From: Bolinopsis microptera
Lineage: Eukaryota; Ctenophora; Tentaculata; Lobata; Bolinopsidae
DNA length: 64,000 nucleotides
Reading direction: 5' to 3'
NCBI RefSeq assembly: GCF_026151205.1
Contig: NC_087075.1
Location: forward strand, 13,190,303 to 13,254,302
The notes beneath the pieces were generated by a model, which had not been told where the DNA came from, searched no databases, and worked only from the letters and a program-made list of their open reading frames with translations. How positions within the stretch are numbered: position 1 is the first letter of the stretch; each line of letters opens with the position of its first letter. Positions 10,500 through 23,590 of this stretch are shown in pieces. Both the position numbers and the translations under genes were made by a program.

Positions 10500-11656
10500 T
10501 CTTAGTGCCTACTGATAGTGCCACTGTTAGTGCCTACTGATAGTGCCTACTGATAGTTAGTGCCTACTGATAGTGCCTACTGATAGTGCCACTGTTAGTG
10601 CCTACTGATAGTTAATGCCTACTGATAGTTAGTGCCTACTGATAGTGCCACTGTTAGTGCCTACTGATAGTGCCTACTGATAGTGCCTACTGATAGTTAG
10701 TGCCTACTGATAGTGCCACTGTTAGTGCCTACTGATAGTGCCTACTGATAGTGCCACTGTTAGTGCCTACTGATAGTTAGTGCCTACTGATAGTGCCACT
10801 GTTAGTGCCTACTGATAGTTAGTGCCTACTGATAGTGCCACTGTTAGTGCCTACTGATAGTACCTACTGATAGTGCCACTGTTAGTGCCTACTGATAGTG
10901 CCTACTGATAGTGCCACTGTTAGTGCCTACTGATAGTGCCTACTGATAGTGCCACTGTTAGTGCCTACTGATAGTTAGTGCCTACTGATAGTGCCACTGT
11001 TAGTGCCTACTGATAGTGCCTACTGATAGTTAGTGCCTACTGATAGTGCCTACTGATAGTGCCACTGTTAGTGCCTACTGATAGTTAGTGCCTACTGATA
11101 GTGCCACTGTTAGTGCCTACTGATAGTTAGTGCCTACTGATAGTGCCACTGTTAGTGCCTACTGATAGTTAGTGCCTACTGATAGTGCCACTGTTAGTGC
11201 CTACTGATAGTGCCACTGTTAGTGCCTACTGATAGTTAGTGCCTACTGATAGTGCCACTGTTAGTGTGTACTGATAGTTAGTGCCTACTGATAGTGCCAC
11301 TGTTAGTGCCTACTGATAGTTAGTGCCTACTGATAGTGCCACTGTTAGTGCCTACTGATAGTTAGTGCCTACTGATAGTGCATACTGATAGTGCCTACTG
11401 ATAGTGCCTACTGATAGTGCCTACTGATAGTGCCACTGTTAGTGCCTACTGATAGTGCCTACTGATAGTGCCACTGTTAGTGCCACTGTTAGTGCCTACT
11501 GATAGTGCCACTGTTAGTGCCTACTGATAGTGCCACTGTTAGTGCCACTGTTAGTGCCTACTGATAGTGCCACTGTTAGTGCCTACTGATAGTGCCTACT
11601 GATAGTGCCACTGTTAGTGCCTACTGATAGTGCCACTGTTAGTGCCTACTGATAGT
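10500..11656 (+). repeat. 1.16-kb composite minisatellite
   Basis: Built from two short modules, roughly TAGTGCCTACTGA (13 bp) and TAGTGCCACTGT (12 bp), with a TTAG spacer in some junctions, repeated in irregular order about 90 times. It starts 32 bp upstream (on the minus strand) of the 10367-10468 exon. There is no sustained open frame of interest. Confidence 0.9.
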
Positions 11657-12043
11657 GATACACTGTTCTGAAATACAGAAAATATTAATTCATGACTATT
11701 GAATATTTCCAATATTAGACTATTTTAGAATATCCGAATATTAGACAATATTAATTCCTGACTAACGTTGCGGTCGGGTATTTTAATTATTTTAAATATG
11801 TTCTTATTGTATTTGTTCGTTGAATTTGCTTAAGAATGCTTTTCCTGTTCATTAGTGATTAGAGCTCACGATAACTACTTTATTCATGTATCTTACTTCT
11901 TATTCGTAAGGGCAGATTCCTAATATCTGAGATGCTCAAAATATTCTTAATCTTAAACTTGTCTCTCAAGTTGGGTGACGACTTAATTCTAGACACATTT
12001 TTTGCTCTCAAATCCGATTTGATTTAATTTACCAGAAGTTGTT

Positions 12044-12400
12044 AATGTTGGTCAGTACTCACTAATGTTGGTCAGTACTCACTAATGTTGGTCAGTACTC
12101 ACTAATGTTGGTCAGTACTCACTAATGTTGGTCAGTACTCACTAATGTTGGTCAGTACTCACTAATGTTGGTCAGTACTCACTAATGTTGGTCAGTACTC
12201 ACTAATGTTGGTCAGTACTCACTAATGTTGGTCAGTACTCACTAATGTTGGTCAGTACTCACTAATGTTGGTCAGTACTCACTAATGTTGGTCAGTACTC
12301 ACTAATGTTGGTCAGTACTCACTAATGTTGGTCAGTACTCACTAATGTTGGTCAGTACTCACTAATGTTGGTCAGTACTCACTAATGTAAAATGTTGGTT
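12044..12400 (+). repeat. 20-bp satellite, 16 perfect copies
   Basis: The unit AATGTTGGTCAGTACTCACT is repeated from 12044 to 12363 without a single change, then decays to about 12415. The absence of variation indicates very recent expansion or gene-conversion-like homogenisation. Confidence 0.95.
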
Positions 12401-13189
12401 AGTACTCAGTACTCACTAGTGCTACTTTAATATTTACGCTTATATGAATCTTGGATCCGACCACCTATTCGAACTATGTAAAATCCGGATCGGAATATTG
12501 TTTATGAGTCGCATGGATGCAATGTATTCTTGTGTAAATTTGTATTGATCCCGTTTGATGCGACAAGGAAAAATACTCTTATCAGAAAAGGAACCTACTC
12601 AACGTCTCAATGTTACAACATCGTATTCATTATCTCAAATTATTTGTCATATAGTATAAGTGTTGAAAGTATATTCGAGCTACACATAAGGAGATATCCT
12701 ACTTATACGGCGATAAAGACCTCGACTAGACATATTGTCCGTGAAGTCTTGTCTCGTGGTGTCGATACCTGCATGTTATATAATAAGAGATCAATCTAAT
12801 AAATCTAATCGCACACAACTCATCCATGTTTATCAGGCGTACTCCAACTTAAAATTTACGCAATTTGTTATTTATAGATCATACGACTTGTCTAGTAATT
12901 TAAGATATTTAGACTGAACCACACATCTTGTACTTATACAACTATTTCTCTAAGCTGAGCCACTCTCTTTTGCAAATAAACGGATCCGTCGCCGCTAGAA
13001 TATCTAATCCGCGTTAAAATCCACGTTAAAACCTAAGTATATCTGCTGTAAAATTATTTAATCAGGCCAAAAAATTTATCGATAACTGAACTAGGTTTAC
13101 ACACCACGTACCACCACACTGACCACAGTACTGCAGAGCTGATTAATTTTACCGGTTAATAGGCAAAATACCAACCGGCTGTTAGAGGG

Positions 13190-13416
13190 CTATTGATCGG
13201 CTAATAGCCATCTAACAGCCGGCTAATAGCCATCTAACAGCCGGCTAATAGCCATCTAACAGCCGGCTAATAGCCATCTAGCAGCCGGCTAATAGCCATC
13301 TAACAGCCGGCTAATAGCCATCTAGCAGCCGGCTAATAGCCATCTAACAGCCGGCTAATAGCCATCTAACAGCCGGCTAATAGCCATCTAACAACCGGCT
13401 AATAGCCATCTAGCAG
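13190..13416 (+). repeat. 22-bp minisatellite with GCCGGCTAATAGCC core
   Basis: About ten copies of AGCCATCTAACAGCCGGCTAAT with a few A/G changes. The core GCCGGCTAATAGCC is self-complementary in part and recurs in the fold-back element at 33.8-34.5 kb. Confidence 0.9.
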
Positions 13417-13674
13417 CATTGTACCTATAATATGCCTTTACTCCCAGTCTAAACAAGTAGCTGATTGCATCCCCACAACACCGCAGTTGTAAACACCAAT
13501 CTTATAATGGAGTGCAACACAGTGTAAGAGCTGCACACGCCACACGTGTGTAATGTTTCTCCAGAAGTTATCTACTATAATACTCAAGAGATATCCCAGC
13601 TGTTTCACCCTGACAATCTGATTAGGAGGCTTGCGTGATTGGATTGCGACTAAATCTAGAATAATTAACCTCTT

Positions 13675-13857
13675 TTAAGTGTTCCAAGGGAGGTACTCCG
13701 CAAGCATTTGGAGAGGTTGCGAGTTCGAGAGATATTGTGTGAGCATTTGAGGAACATTATTTAAATCATACGAGGGAGGTGGGGGGGACGCGGGGTAGGG
13801 CGCGGGGGGAGGGGAGCGAGGGTTTTTAGGACTCGGTGTCTTGACTTTTGCAAACAT
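13675..13857 (-). CDS. Pro-rich open frame, possible linker exon of the CNBD2-like gene
   Basis: A 60-codon minus-strand frame with a Pro-rich stretch (PRSPPPAPYPASPPPP) and then a plain helical-looking segment (MLTQYLSNSQPLQMLAE). If spliced in after AAAAG (exon start 13847) and out at GAG/GTACCT (exon end about 13694), it would take phase 1 in and phase 0 out, which joins the exon ending at 58023 to the exon starting at 10468. The acceptor is poor (AAG, no pyrimidine tract), so this is only a candidate. The frame could instead be fortuitous, since GGGG/CCCC runs are present. Confidence 0.3.
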   Translation of the reverse strand: MFAKVKTPSPKNPRSPPPAPYPASPPPPSYDLNNVPQMLTQYLSNSQPLQMLAEYLPWNT

Positions 13858-15558
13858 TTTAGATCTATTTCATATTACGCCAGCTGCTATGAAAGGCTTC
13901 GATAAGTTCGCTATAGTTGAAAACAATAGTTACAATTCACAGAGATACCTACAACATGAAACTCCACGGTGGGTGGTCCGAACAATAACTACTCTGGTAA
14001 AGTAACACAGCACCTGAAAACTATTACAGAGTTCCGACTGTTACCTGATCTCTCTCTCTCTCTCTCTGTTCTGGTCAACGGTTTCTGGCCTCCTACTTTA
14101 AGAGGGAGGTCTTATCACAATGCCCACAGAATGCAACTCCTGCTAGCTGCACGCCAGGACTCCCAAACTATATACGAAAGATATATATATATATAAGAGA
14201 CAAAGTTACCTGATTAGTGTGATCAAGTCTCTGAAGGAGGATGGTGATTTGAGAGGCGGTTAAATCGGACTGATTCTTGGATTATAACACCTGGTCTTGA
14301 CAACTTATACTGCTAAGTGGGCAGAAGAATGTAGGATACTGGAGGAGATTGATTCAGTGCCAATGAGATACCAAGATTAGTGTCACATGATCTGATATCA
14401 ACCAATCACAATCTCCAATTGTAATCACTTAATCAGTGGTCACGTGGTTTGAGATCTATTGTGTGGGTATTAGTTAAGATACAAAGAAGAAGAGGAGAGA
14501 AGGATGGTGTGAGGGTTGAGACAAAGAAACCATTTCACTTTCACATCTTTCAACTTCACAGCAGTTTTATGGTTTCAGTTTACATGGTTTCTTTGATGAC
14601 ACGCAAAAAAGTGTAGTGTTATAGACAGCATAACATTTTGTGCAGATAAGATTCATATCAGTTTGTCCACAAAAAATGTGGATGTGCAGTTAGAATTATA
14701 GCTCTTGTGCAGGCAACAAGGTTATAAGGTTTTTTCTACCAATGGTTTGATGGTTTCTTTGAGGACATGGAAGTCCTCTGGTCATAACACATATTATAGT
14801 ATTTAAATAACTACTTGGGAAACGACTGAAGTTTAATTTCGATTTTGTTCGCCAACATTGCAGATGCCATTATAATCAGATCCCGACCGAGTTAATGATT
14901 GAAAATCTTATCAAGAATAGTGCATGATCGCGAGACTAAATATTAACAATTAACGCTAATAATTACAAGTTACTGAGTCGGGAAAGTGGCCTCGTTCGTC
15001 ACTAGGAGAAATTTAGAAAATGATAAAATTAGCGTTAGTAATAATAAAATATTATCTCTTTAATGTAGTCATTGGACAAGGACTCCTACAAGTACGATAT
15101 CCTGTAATATTAAATATCATTAAGGAGCAGGTGGTACGCGTGTCCGTCGTGTCGTCACAAACTAATCACAGCTGGTACAAAAATAAGGTGATGAATTATA
15201 ACTTTATAATACTGGTGATGAATTCGGTACTTTAGTTTTGCATTTTTAGTGGAACAGCCTAAATTCCCCGCTCCCGCGGCAACAGTTACATTAACTTGAT
15301 AATTATATAGTTGTCAGTTCTGTGCGCTTCTTATAGACTTAACTTAAAGGTCCTTCCTACGATCGTAGCAGCTGACAGCACCTAATTCCTCGTAGTGATT
15401 AATTTACTTAAACCCCTTAAAATATGTATTATTTTCTTGGCTCTAGCTGATCCCCACACATTTTAATAAAGCAATATCGCTTTGAAAATTGATTTGTCAA
15501 CGTCATTAAATAATACGGTCCTTTTTTTTAGCGAGATTTCAGACGGAGGTAATGGTAT
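13858..15558. other. no gene recognised; simple repeats
   Basis: Contains (CT)n near 14049 and (AT)n near 14183. Short open frames have no domain and no splice context. Confidence 0.4.
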
Positions 15559-15746
15559 GAGTTATGACAATCCCCAAACCATTATAATATGTAATATTAA
15601 AGAGTTTGTAATATCAAAGAGTTGGGACTCTCTTACAGTTTATACTTTTACAGAGTTATGACAATCCCCAAACCATTATAATATGTAATATTAAAGAGTT
15701 TGTAATATTAAAGAGTTGGGACTCTCTTACAGTTTATACTTTTACT
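15559..15746 (+). repeat. 94-bp tandem duplication
   Basis: Copies 15559-15652 and 15653-15746, starting GAGTTATGACAATCCCC, differ by one or two bases. Confidence 0.9.
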
Positions 15747-17889
15747 CCTATTGAATGTTGCGTACAGCGTTATATTGTTATGGTTATATAATATAACTTA
15801 TATAACCTACGGTATTAATCTATTGGTAACGCCCTTGCCCACTATGGAGTAATTAGTCATTAAAATATATTATTATATATAACTATTTATAGTTAGCGAT
15901 AAGTTAATAGTTGTTGATAATCTTGAATAAAGTTAAAAAATTACATGTCATTATTTACAGTTCATAACATATAATGTATTTAATGATACCTTCTTTGTTA
16001 TATTTTCAATTAATTATTTTGTAAAACTCATTATTCGAAAAATTAGAAATTTAATTCGCAGTGCCGCTTCAGCAATATATATTTTCAATCTCCTCGATTG
16101 ACATGCACAAATATCGGAATCAATCTTATTTCATATGCATTTTCAGTTAATTCATTTTGCAGGCACTACTAGTTATATCTTGTAAAATAAACTCAAGAAT
16201 ATCTTATTTCTTGATAAACACCCTCTTAACATATCCAGCAATATCACATAGAACATGATCAGTACAGCATGATATAGATTATAATACAAATACACATAAC
16301 ACCCCACGTAATCTACACCACTATCACAGCCACCCACAGTACAAACTTACCAAATTTACAGTCCATCCTCCAATAATCCTAGCCCAGCGTGCTGTTAGAT
16401 ATACCTCACTCGACAAGTTCAGTTTGTGGGGTTAAATACATGTGCTTTAAGTTTAAGTTACGTCATCATTTAATCTTCCATTCATCGCTACGGTGTTTCC
16501 AAACATAGATTGATCATACTGGGCGAACCATGTTTTTTATTTTATTTTCAGATAGTCAACTAGTGTAATCCTGCCCCATGTGCTCTGTTAGATTTATAAC
16601 TTATACGAGATGCTCAATTTGTGTGGTTAAATACATGGTCTTTAAATTACGTCACGTGGTAGAATACATTTTTTTAAAATTACGTCACGCGATTGTCAAC
16701 CATTTGTTGAGTCAACCACGATTTACTGCAGTGATGAACTAAATCTTTTATATTCGTAACTTTTAGGAGTTGATTCTAGCAGCATTTGATTTTCTACTTC
16801 ACACTTATTGCTAACGTATTTTAAAACGTAAATTTATTATATTAAGCGACTCATGTTTTTTAATTTAATTTCCATGATAGTAAAATAGTGTTTACAGTTT
16901 TTATTGAAATGTGTTTCTGTCGTCATTATTTTACAAACCAGGACTATAAATAAGATTTAAATCAGTTTAACATTAACCGTCCGGTAAATTTACTGTTAAA
17001 GTGTTAAAGATAGGTATATCCTGATATCCCTATTTTACTGCTTATTATCCATTATATAATATACAATATCGACCATAATGTCTTAGATTCAGGTGCCCCT
17101 ATTATATAGCAGGCCTATTATAATACTACCCTCCTCTAATACTTCTACTCTGCATTATTAGACTAGAAATCATCATGTGCTAACTAGAACTCAGTAAATA
17201 ATTCTATGCCATGCAATAACTGCTCCATCGTTTATATTAAAGCATTATAACCGACAGGTTAGATCCACCTCTTTGAACCTACCCCTCTAGTCTCTACCCA
17301 TAAAAAGAACATATGTCTACTTAAAACCCTCTTCAGGAGTGGTAATTACTCTGCCAGGGTAGTAATTACTCTAATTAGTGACTAATTACCCGGTATGGGG
17401 TGGTAATTACCCTATCTAAACAGGATTAACATCCCAGTTGCTGTGGCCACAGCAGAGGGCTAATTCTTCAATTCCATTTGCAGTGGGTTTTTTTACTGTC
17501 TGAAGAGAGAACCACCACGCGCTACCATGGTTACCAGACGCGCTGGTAAAGGATCGAGCGTGATTAATGTTTTAATTACATTAGATAAATTACTGTTGTG
17601 GCGACAGGTGCTGCTGAGAAGCTTACCGGAGTTGACTCATATGCTTGAGAGAACGTGAAAGCTTTTAATTTCACTGAGTTCAACAGTGTATTTATGGATA
17701 TATGTTAATGGATTCTCGGGTGAAAGGACAGGGGATCAAAAATAATTTGACACGATTATAGTAATTCTATTCGAGGAGATTTAAGTCAAGAGGACGAATA
17801 AATGAGGTAACCTTTGGTACATTGTAATAGACTCTGTTTAGTGTTTAGTCACGTTGCTATAATAGTGCCAGTTCCAGTTACATTAGCTG
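15747..17889. other. no gene recognised
   Basis: AT-rich. A diverged direct repeat of ~85 bp, with TGTGG-GTTAAATACATG then TTACGTCA, occurs near 16390-16475 and 16580-16660. Confidence 0.4.
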
Positions 17890-18269
17890 TTGGCTTCAAG
17901 CCAAGCAGTAATCGACCGGGATTCCCGGCGCCGTGAAATCCCGGCACCGGGGGAGCTATTTCTTCCCGGCCCCGGCCGATTTTCAATTTTTGCCGGGAAT
18001 TGGCCGGGAATTTTTGATCGAAATCGGCCTAAAACTTTCATATAAATCTTAAAATGGATTTTCAAAAAATGGATTTTCAACATTATATTGTCATGTAAAA
18101 ATAAGTTCAGATCCTAAGTCCTGAAAAGTTCTAACTTGGCCGTGGATTTATTAAATTCACGGCCCCGGCCAAATTCCAGAACGGCCAATTCCCGGCCCCG
18201 GCAAAATTTGGACATTCCCGGCCCCGGCCCCGGCCAAATCCTACCCCCGGTCATTTACTGAAGCCAAGG
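17890..18269. mobile_element. GC-rich MITE with CCGGCCCCGGCC motifs
   Basis: Inverted ends TTGGCTTCA...AGTAA-CGACCGGG (from 17890) and CCCCCGGTCATTTACTGAAGCCAA (to 18265), the left one interrupted by a short duplication. Internal sequence repeatedly reads CCCGGCCCCGGCC. It is very GC-rich compared with both flanks. No target duplication is clear. Confidence 0.6.
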
Positions 18270-19365
18270 ACTATGCGAAATGAGGGAATCATAATTTGAG
18301 GGAATCATAATCGTAAGAGAGGGAATCATTGCTGATGTTCAACTACAATGATGTCTACATGGGTAACCTTTGTAATAAGAATTAAAAATGAGATCTGAAG
18401 TAAATTACTAAAGGAGCAAATTAGTACATTTTAGAAGATTTTGTCTGACCCAACCTTTTGTCTGAGCTTTTGTCTGGGCGTTTGTAATTGTTCATTTAAT
18501 TTGATAAGAACCAAAATTCAGGTCAAAAGTTAAACAATTTGGATTTATCATTCATCACTGGTATCTCCCAGTTCTCCAGTTCCATTGAATACTGTTTTCA
18601 CTGTTCTTCATAGCTCTCCCCGACGGTCTCATTTCAATTCAATAAAGGAATGCACTTGGTTGAAATTATAATTTTTTTGCTCCAATTTTCAGGTTAATGG
18701 TTTCAAACGATAATATTTATAATAGCTAAAAATAACTGCATAATTGGTACACAGATTAGTCTTCCGAACTAATATTTAAAATTAAAAATATTTTCTCAGT
18801 TTTGTGCCTGGAGTCAAAACAACAGTAATTTTCTATTGGCTAATTGTGAGTGAATGTGTAGACTCAATGGTTAAACAACTTGTAACTGTATAAACTGATA
18901 AAGATACAGTTAAAAGCATTGTTCTAGATGCTATTTTAATTTTTGAAGTCCTTCAGAATCCCCAATATCTTGTAACAATTTAATCTTAATTTTACTTAAA
19001 CTTGAGTCTTTAAGGCTATAAAAGTATAAAGACGATGATCATACGCGTACCTCATAAGTGTTACCGTAAGAGAGGTATAAAATTGTGGGCATTGTTTACT
19101 CATAAGATTGTGTACAACGCGATGCAATATAATTTTAAAGCATGTTCTTCATTAATCAACATTCTAGAACATTGCTTTGGGAATGAGAGAAACTGAGTTG
19201 CCTATGCCACCACGTGACACGTTTAAAAGTCACGTGACACCAGTCACTACACTGTAACCACCGTTTAAAGCATTGTAACCTGCTCTGATTGCAGTGCAGT
19301 TCAGAATCTGTGGGTCTGCCGTCTGGGGGTCTTCGTAATTTCGACTTTTTGACCTTTTTGAAGTA
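18270..19365. other. no gene recognised
   Basis: AT-rich; two CACGTGAC motifs at 19213 and 19232. Nothing else supported. Confidence 0.35.
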
Positions 19366-22300
19366 ATAGTTAGGGCAAGAATTGCTGTTTATGGGTCAAT
19401 CTGTGAACAAATTCGTAACAAAGGTTTGTCTACAGGAATGTGTTGTCCATAGTCCCAGGAACCACCAAAAAAAACCGTCCAGCTGAAACTTTTGGGCAAA
19501 AATGTTTATAGTAATTTTTCTCCAGGAACCCATTTGCCCCACCCCTAATATTATTTATTCGGCTCCCGAAGGTCTTGAGATCTCCATAGGGGGTGCAAAA
19601 TGACCGCGATGGCCACATTATGGCAGGCGAATGATAGTTTCAGAACGATTGGAGCTTTATTTTTCGAAATAAATGGATTTTCGAAATTTTTCTCAATTTT
19701 ATTGAAATTTCGAAAAAAAATACACCAAATTATTTTTAACGCTTATTTCAAATCTATTTAAAAACTCATCTACAATTAACAAATACAGTTAATCTAAAAT
19801 GTGTATTCTCAGTAAATACCATGACAATTATTAATACACAGTTAATATTAATCAAAATTCGCTTGTTCTTCAGGTTCATCATGGACATGTCTAATGTTTG
19901 TGCAGTTCATAATACCATGGCATCGTCCACAAGCTGGCAAACAATTGAAGCCATATTTCCTACATGAACATCTGAAAGTCAAACAGGCCTGTTCCACATC
20001 GACAGAACAGTTACAACATGTAAGGTTCAAAATAGACTCTGGAGCAATTATAGCTTTTGTTGCAACTGGATCGTAAGTGCCACCAGGAGCCAATTTCCAG
20101 CCGTAGTCAAGGGGATTCAGACTGTCAGCGTTAAGCATGACCCAGTTATGGTACTGTAAGTAAGCTCTAAGGATGTGCTCCGTTGCTGAAGCTATTGTTG
20201 GAGGTAGCCTATTCGGATTGAGACTCTTTTTCGCTACCATCCTATTGTATGCTAGGAATCTCAAAGCAGAAAGAGTCTTTTTCTTGTCACCATAAATGTA
20301 CTGCAAGAAACAGAGGCCTGCCTCAATAATTTTTTCTTTTGATTCTCTCACCGAAAGTAATGTTGCCAACTGACCTTGCTCATCAAAGGTGAGAGCTTTC
20401 TTTAGCACTTTAACCTTGCTAAAACCAAACACTCCACTGACGCTATCACAACCTGAAATACTATGAATTAGAAGAAGTATCTCCTTTTCTTTATGATCTA
20501 GATGACTTGATATTTCTTTGATTGAATATGTACCCTTCTTCGTTGTTAGATAAATATCATTGTGATGGTCACTGTTGAAATGATGTACTAATAGACTTGA
20601 ACTATATCGGTATCCTCTGCCTTCAATTCAACATCGCCAAGGAATGACATTTCCAATGTTTTCTTTGCAATTAAAGTATCAGCATTGTTACAAGCTCTGA
20701 TCACTTCAATACCATTTACAGTAAAAATGCTTGAGATAAGGTCGATCACTTTTTTTTGGTTATTGTTGTTGCTCAGAAATGTTGTTTTGGTGACAGTACA
20801 AAAGGTGGATTTCTTTACAGCAATATTAGCACAGAACGCTTTTACTCTCCTCTTGTGCTCTTGATCTTTAGTAGAAGGCTCATATCCATCAAAAATCACA
20901 GTAACTTCCCGATTTTTAGGGATAAGCTTCAAGTACTCCATTGCTACCTCACCATAATTGTCACACCCTTTAAATGAGCTTAGTTGGTGAATTAGCCAAC
21001 CTCCATCAATGACTAGTGGGATCGTGAAGCTGCAAGATTTAAGTGTAGATTAGTTTATACCAAGAGCAACCTTATTAGATTTCCTCATCATCTGATATTG
21101 ATCAAATAAGCTCATCGGCACCAGAGTTAACTCGTATGTTAGGCATTCCTCTATTGAAGTCTCTCTATCAGCAACCAAGTCTAGACGGTTAAAACACTTC
21201 AACGGATCGACTGCAACGCTTTTATTATTCACTTTAACCTGCTTTCTTAGTTGTGTCAAGTTCTTTGCTTTACCTTTGATACTTATCTTATCGATGAATG
21301 TCAACCCATCTAGCTCACGTTAAAGAACAGCCCCAACGGCCAAACATTCCTCGGGATTCACCTCATCGTTCCCAGGCTGTGATATAAGACCAGTCGAATC
21401 TTCGGATTCTGTAAAGTCGACAGTAACTTTAAACCAAGTTAATAATTTTCCACATACATCACAGTTTTTCTTGATTGATGACTTGGTAAGATCTGAGTGG
21501 ATGGCAGCTTTAGTTGGTACTCCTCGCTTCGATGAATTAGCTAATGAATCTCCAAAAGACTGATTTATTAAAGCCATCTGATTCAGGGTGGCCACCCATA
21601 ACTTGTGAGCGGACTCACGATTACGCATCCTTCCACTTGTTAATCCACCACTAGATTTAGCTGCCCTCATAAGACTCTGCTCTATGGAGAGGTCAGTCCA
21701 CACCCCGGCCCACTCGTGGTCGTTGTAACAAACCGTGTGAAGCCCAGTTACTTTAAAGGTCTTTAAAAGCGCCCCATACTTGACTTTAAAAATAGCATCC
21801 TGCTCCAAATACAGTCTTAAAGCTTTTGCATACTGTCCCCTCTCAGCTGCTGCGAAGTAGGGCAGCATCAAAGCTACTGCTGATAAACGCATATTGTAGT
21901 CGTGCAACCTATCTGTTCTTATGAAGTCCTTTACTAGTGTTATCATGTTGTGGTAAGTAACCCATAGAGCTGCTGTTCTACTGTTGGAAAACAGGTTCTT
22001 TAGAAGCAGAGTTATTTTCTCTGATAGATCCTGAATAGATTTAGTCTTAAAGTTAACACCTAGATTTTCGTTCACACATTTGTTGATGTAAACTTCCAAG
22101 TCTACTAGTTCATCGTCGTAAATTTCTTCCTCTATAATGAAACAACAAAGAGCGGCGTCGATCAGAAAGTGGGCTCTCAATGCTTTATAGTAAGATCCTC
22201 CATCCGATATATGCGTGACGTCTCCAGGATACACGAGTTTGATGAGCTCCTCTAAACCCGAGTCTGCCATTATATAGCCTATGCAGCCAAGAAAACTCGT

Positions 22301-22919
22301 GAGAGTGTGGAAGCCCCCAACCCTGACCACAATAGGCATCCCAGTTTCCAGTACTACTCGAATGGCCTTAATCCACAATGGCAAATCGAATGTGATTATC
22401 ATCGTCTCACTGTAGGATAACTTAAGACATTCAACCAGAGTAGTATGTACCGTCAAATAGCTGTCTGGGGGTTGGTCAATAATCTGTTGTTTGTTAGTTA
22501 ACCTTGATATTTGTTAATTGAAGTTATTTCCCGGGTAAGATTTGAAATAAGCGTTAAAAATAATTTGGTGTATTTTTTTTCGAAATTTCAATAAAATTGA
22601 GAAAGATTTCGAAAAATTCCATTTATTTCGAAAAATAAAGCTCCAATCGTTCTGAAACTATCATTCGCCTGACATAATGTGGCCATTGCGGTCATTTTGC
22701 ACCCCTTATGGAGATTTCAAGACCTTCGGGAGCCGAATAACCAATATTAGGGGTGGGGCGTATGGGTTCCTGGAGAAAAATGACTATAAAAATTTTTGCC
22801 CAAAAGTTTCAGCTGGACGGTTTTTTTTTGTGGTTCCTGGGACTATGGACAACACATTCCTGTAGACAAACCTTTGTTACGAATTTGTTCACAGAAAAAT
22901 CAACTCTTGCCCTAACTAT
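19366..22919. mobile_element. decayed 3.55-kb DNA transposon, probably Academ-like
   Basis: Inverted arms 19366-19755 and 22539-22919 are near-identical reverse complements; ends read ATAGTTAGGGCAAG. AAGT occurs just outside both ends (19361-19364, 22920-22923), a possible 4-bp target duplication. The interior carries one minus-strand gene relic (19848-22456). The protein combines a FEN/XPG-like acidic nuclease region with a C-terminal Cys-rich CXC (tesmin/TSO1-like) motif, as in a large family of multicopy invertebrate proteins. Academ transposons are known for XPG-like nuclease and 3-4-bp duplications, hence the suggestion; superfamily is inference. Confidence 0.6.
19848..22486 (-). pseudogene. 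transposon nuclease/CXC protein, broken by two stops and a frameshift
   Basis: Read 5' to 3' on the minus strand: frame 22456-21320 (378 codons; coding resemblance extends upstream to about 22486 with IIDQPP, after a possible acceptor) has DLPLWIKAIRVV, VRVGGFHTLTSFLGCIGYIM and, further on, WTDLSIEQSLMR. A TAA at 21320-21322 and another at 21050-21052 interrupt the same frame. Next comes VIDGGWLIHQL, then TVIFDGYEPSTKDQEHKRR and later NNADTLI and EDTDI, an XPG/FEN-like acidic pattern. A one-base frameshift near 20590 follows. The last frame (from ~20575 to 19848) has GCDSVSG and a Cys-rich end with CRKYGFNCLPACGRCHG, a CXC motif. The N-terminal part of the family is missing, so the copy is truncated and inactive. 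Confidence 0.7.
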
Positions 22920-23334
22920 AAGTGATGAAAGTGTAGAAAGTTGGGTCATACATCCGAATCCCGACGGCACTGTCGTGGCATTGTCGTGGATATTTTCGGG
23001 ATGAATGTCGAAATTATTCCAATAATTGGTAAATATGTTTTTTCGCTAATTTCGGTCAACTATTGCCACTCCTTCAGTTTCGCCATCCTTTCGCGGTAAA
23101 AAACTGATGATGAAACCCCCCCCCCCCTCTTCAAAAACCTCTCCCTGTCTCTTTGGGCTTCATTAATTTGGTATCATTAATTTGGTTGTTATATCTATTT
23201 CATTATTTCGTACCTAATACGTTATATTTTAGATAGCATCGTTAACAGCTGGGAGTGGGTTATGAGGGTGCATGGGGAGTAACTGCTCTGATACTTAAAC
23301 TTGGAATCGCATCTTGTTACATGTTTATAATTGC
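22920..23334. other. no gene recognised
   Basis: Only a poly-C tract at about 23117-23128 stands out. Confidence 0.4.
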
Positions 23335-23418
23335 TTATTCAATCAGCTCAGTTAAGACGCCAGTCAGGGCTGACAACGGTACTTAACTAGTTGTAGCGAG
23401 TTCGGATCCCGTGGGAAT
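23335..23418 (+). repeat. tRNA-like (SINE head) remnant
   Basis: CAGCTCAGTTA (23344-23354) resembles a pol III A box / D-arm and AGTTCGGATCCC (23399-23410) resembles a B box / T-arm, at a tRNA-like distance. No paired acceptor stem is visible, so a functional tRNA is unlikely; a tRNA-derived SINE fragment is the more likely reading. Confidence 0.3.
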
Positions 23419-23590
23419 TATTACTTAATATATTAAAACTGAGCGGCGGTGTTTGGGAATCAGGATTATTAGCGGGTGGTATGAGTAGTATCTTAGGTTT
23501 TATAATTTATAGTAGTTGGTTTCATAGTTAGTTTTATAGTTGGTATATTATATATGACATTATGGGTATATCAGCATATGCTTATATAGT

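Noticed and set aside
21020-21050. A 31-nt intron at 21022-21052 bridging the stop
   Set aside because: GT...AG can be found, but splicing there breaks the frame, while simple readthrough stays in frame; it is a nonsense codon.
20588-21322. Reassigned stop codons in the transposon gene (two TAA in frame, then TAG)
   Set aside because: Genes elsewhere in the window end normally, and a frameshift and an N-terminal deletion also occur, so decay is the simpler explanation.
23335-23418. Functional tRNA gene
   Set aside because: A- and B-box-like sequences are present but no acceptor stem or anticodon stem pairs convincingly.
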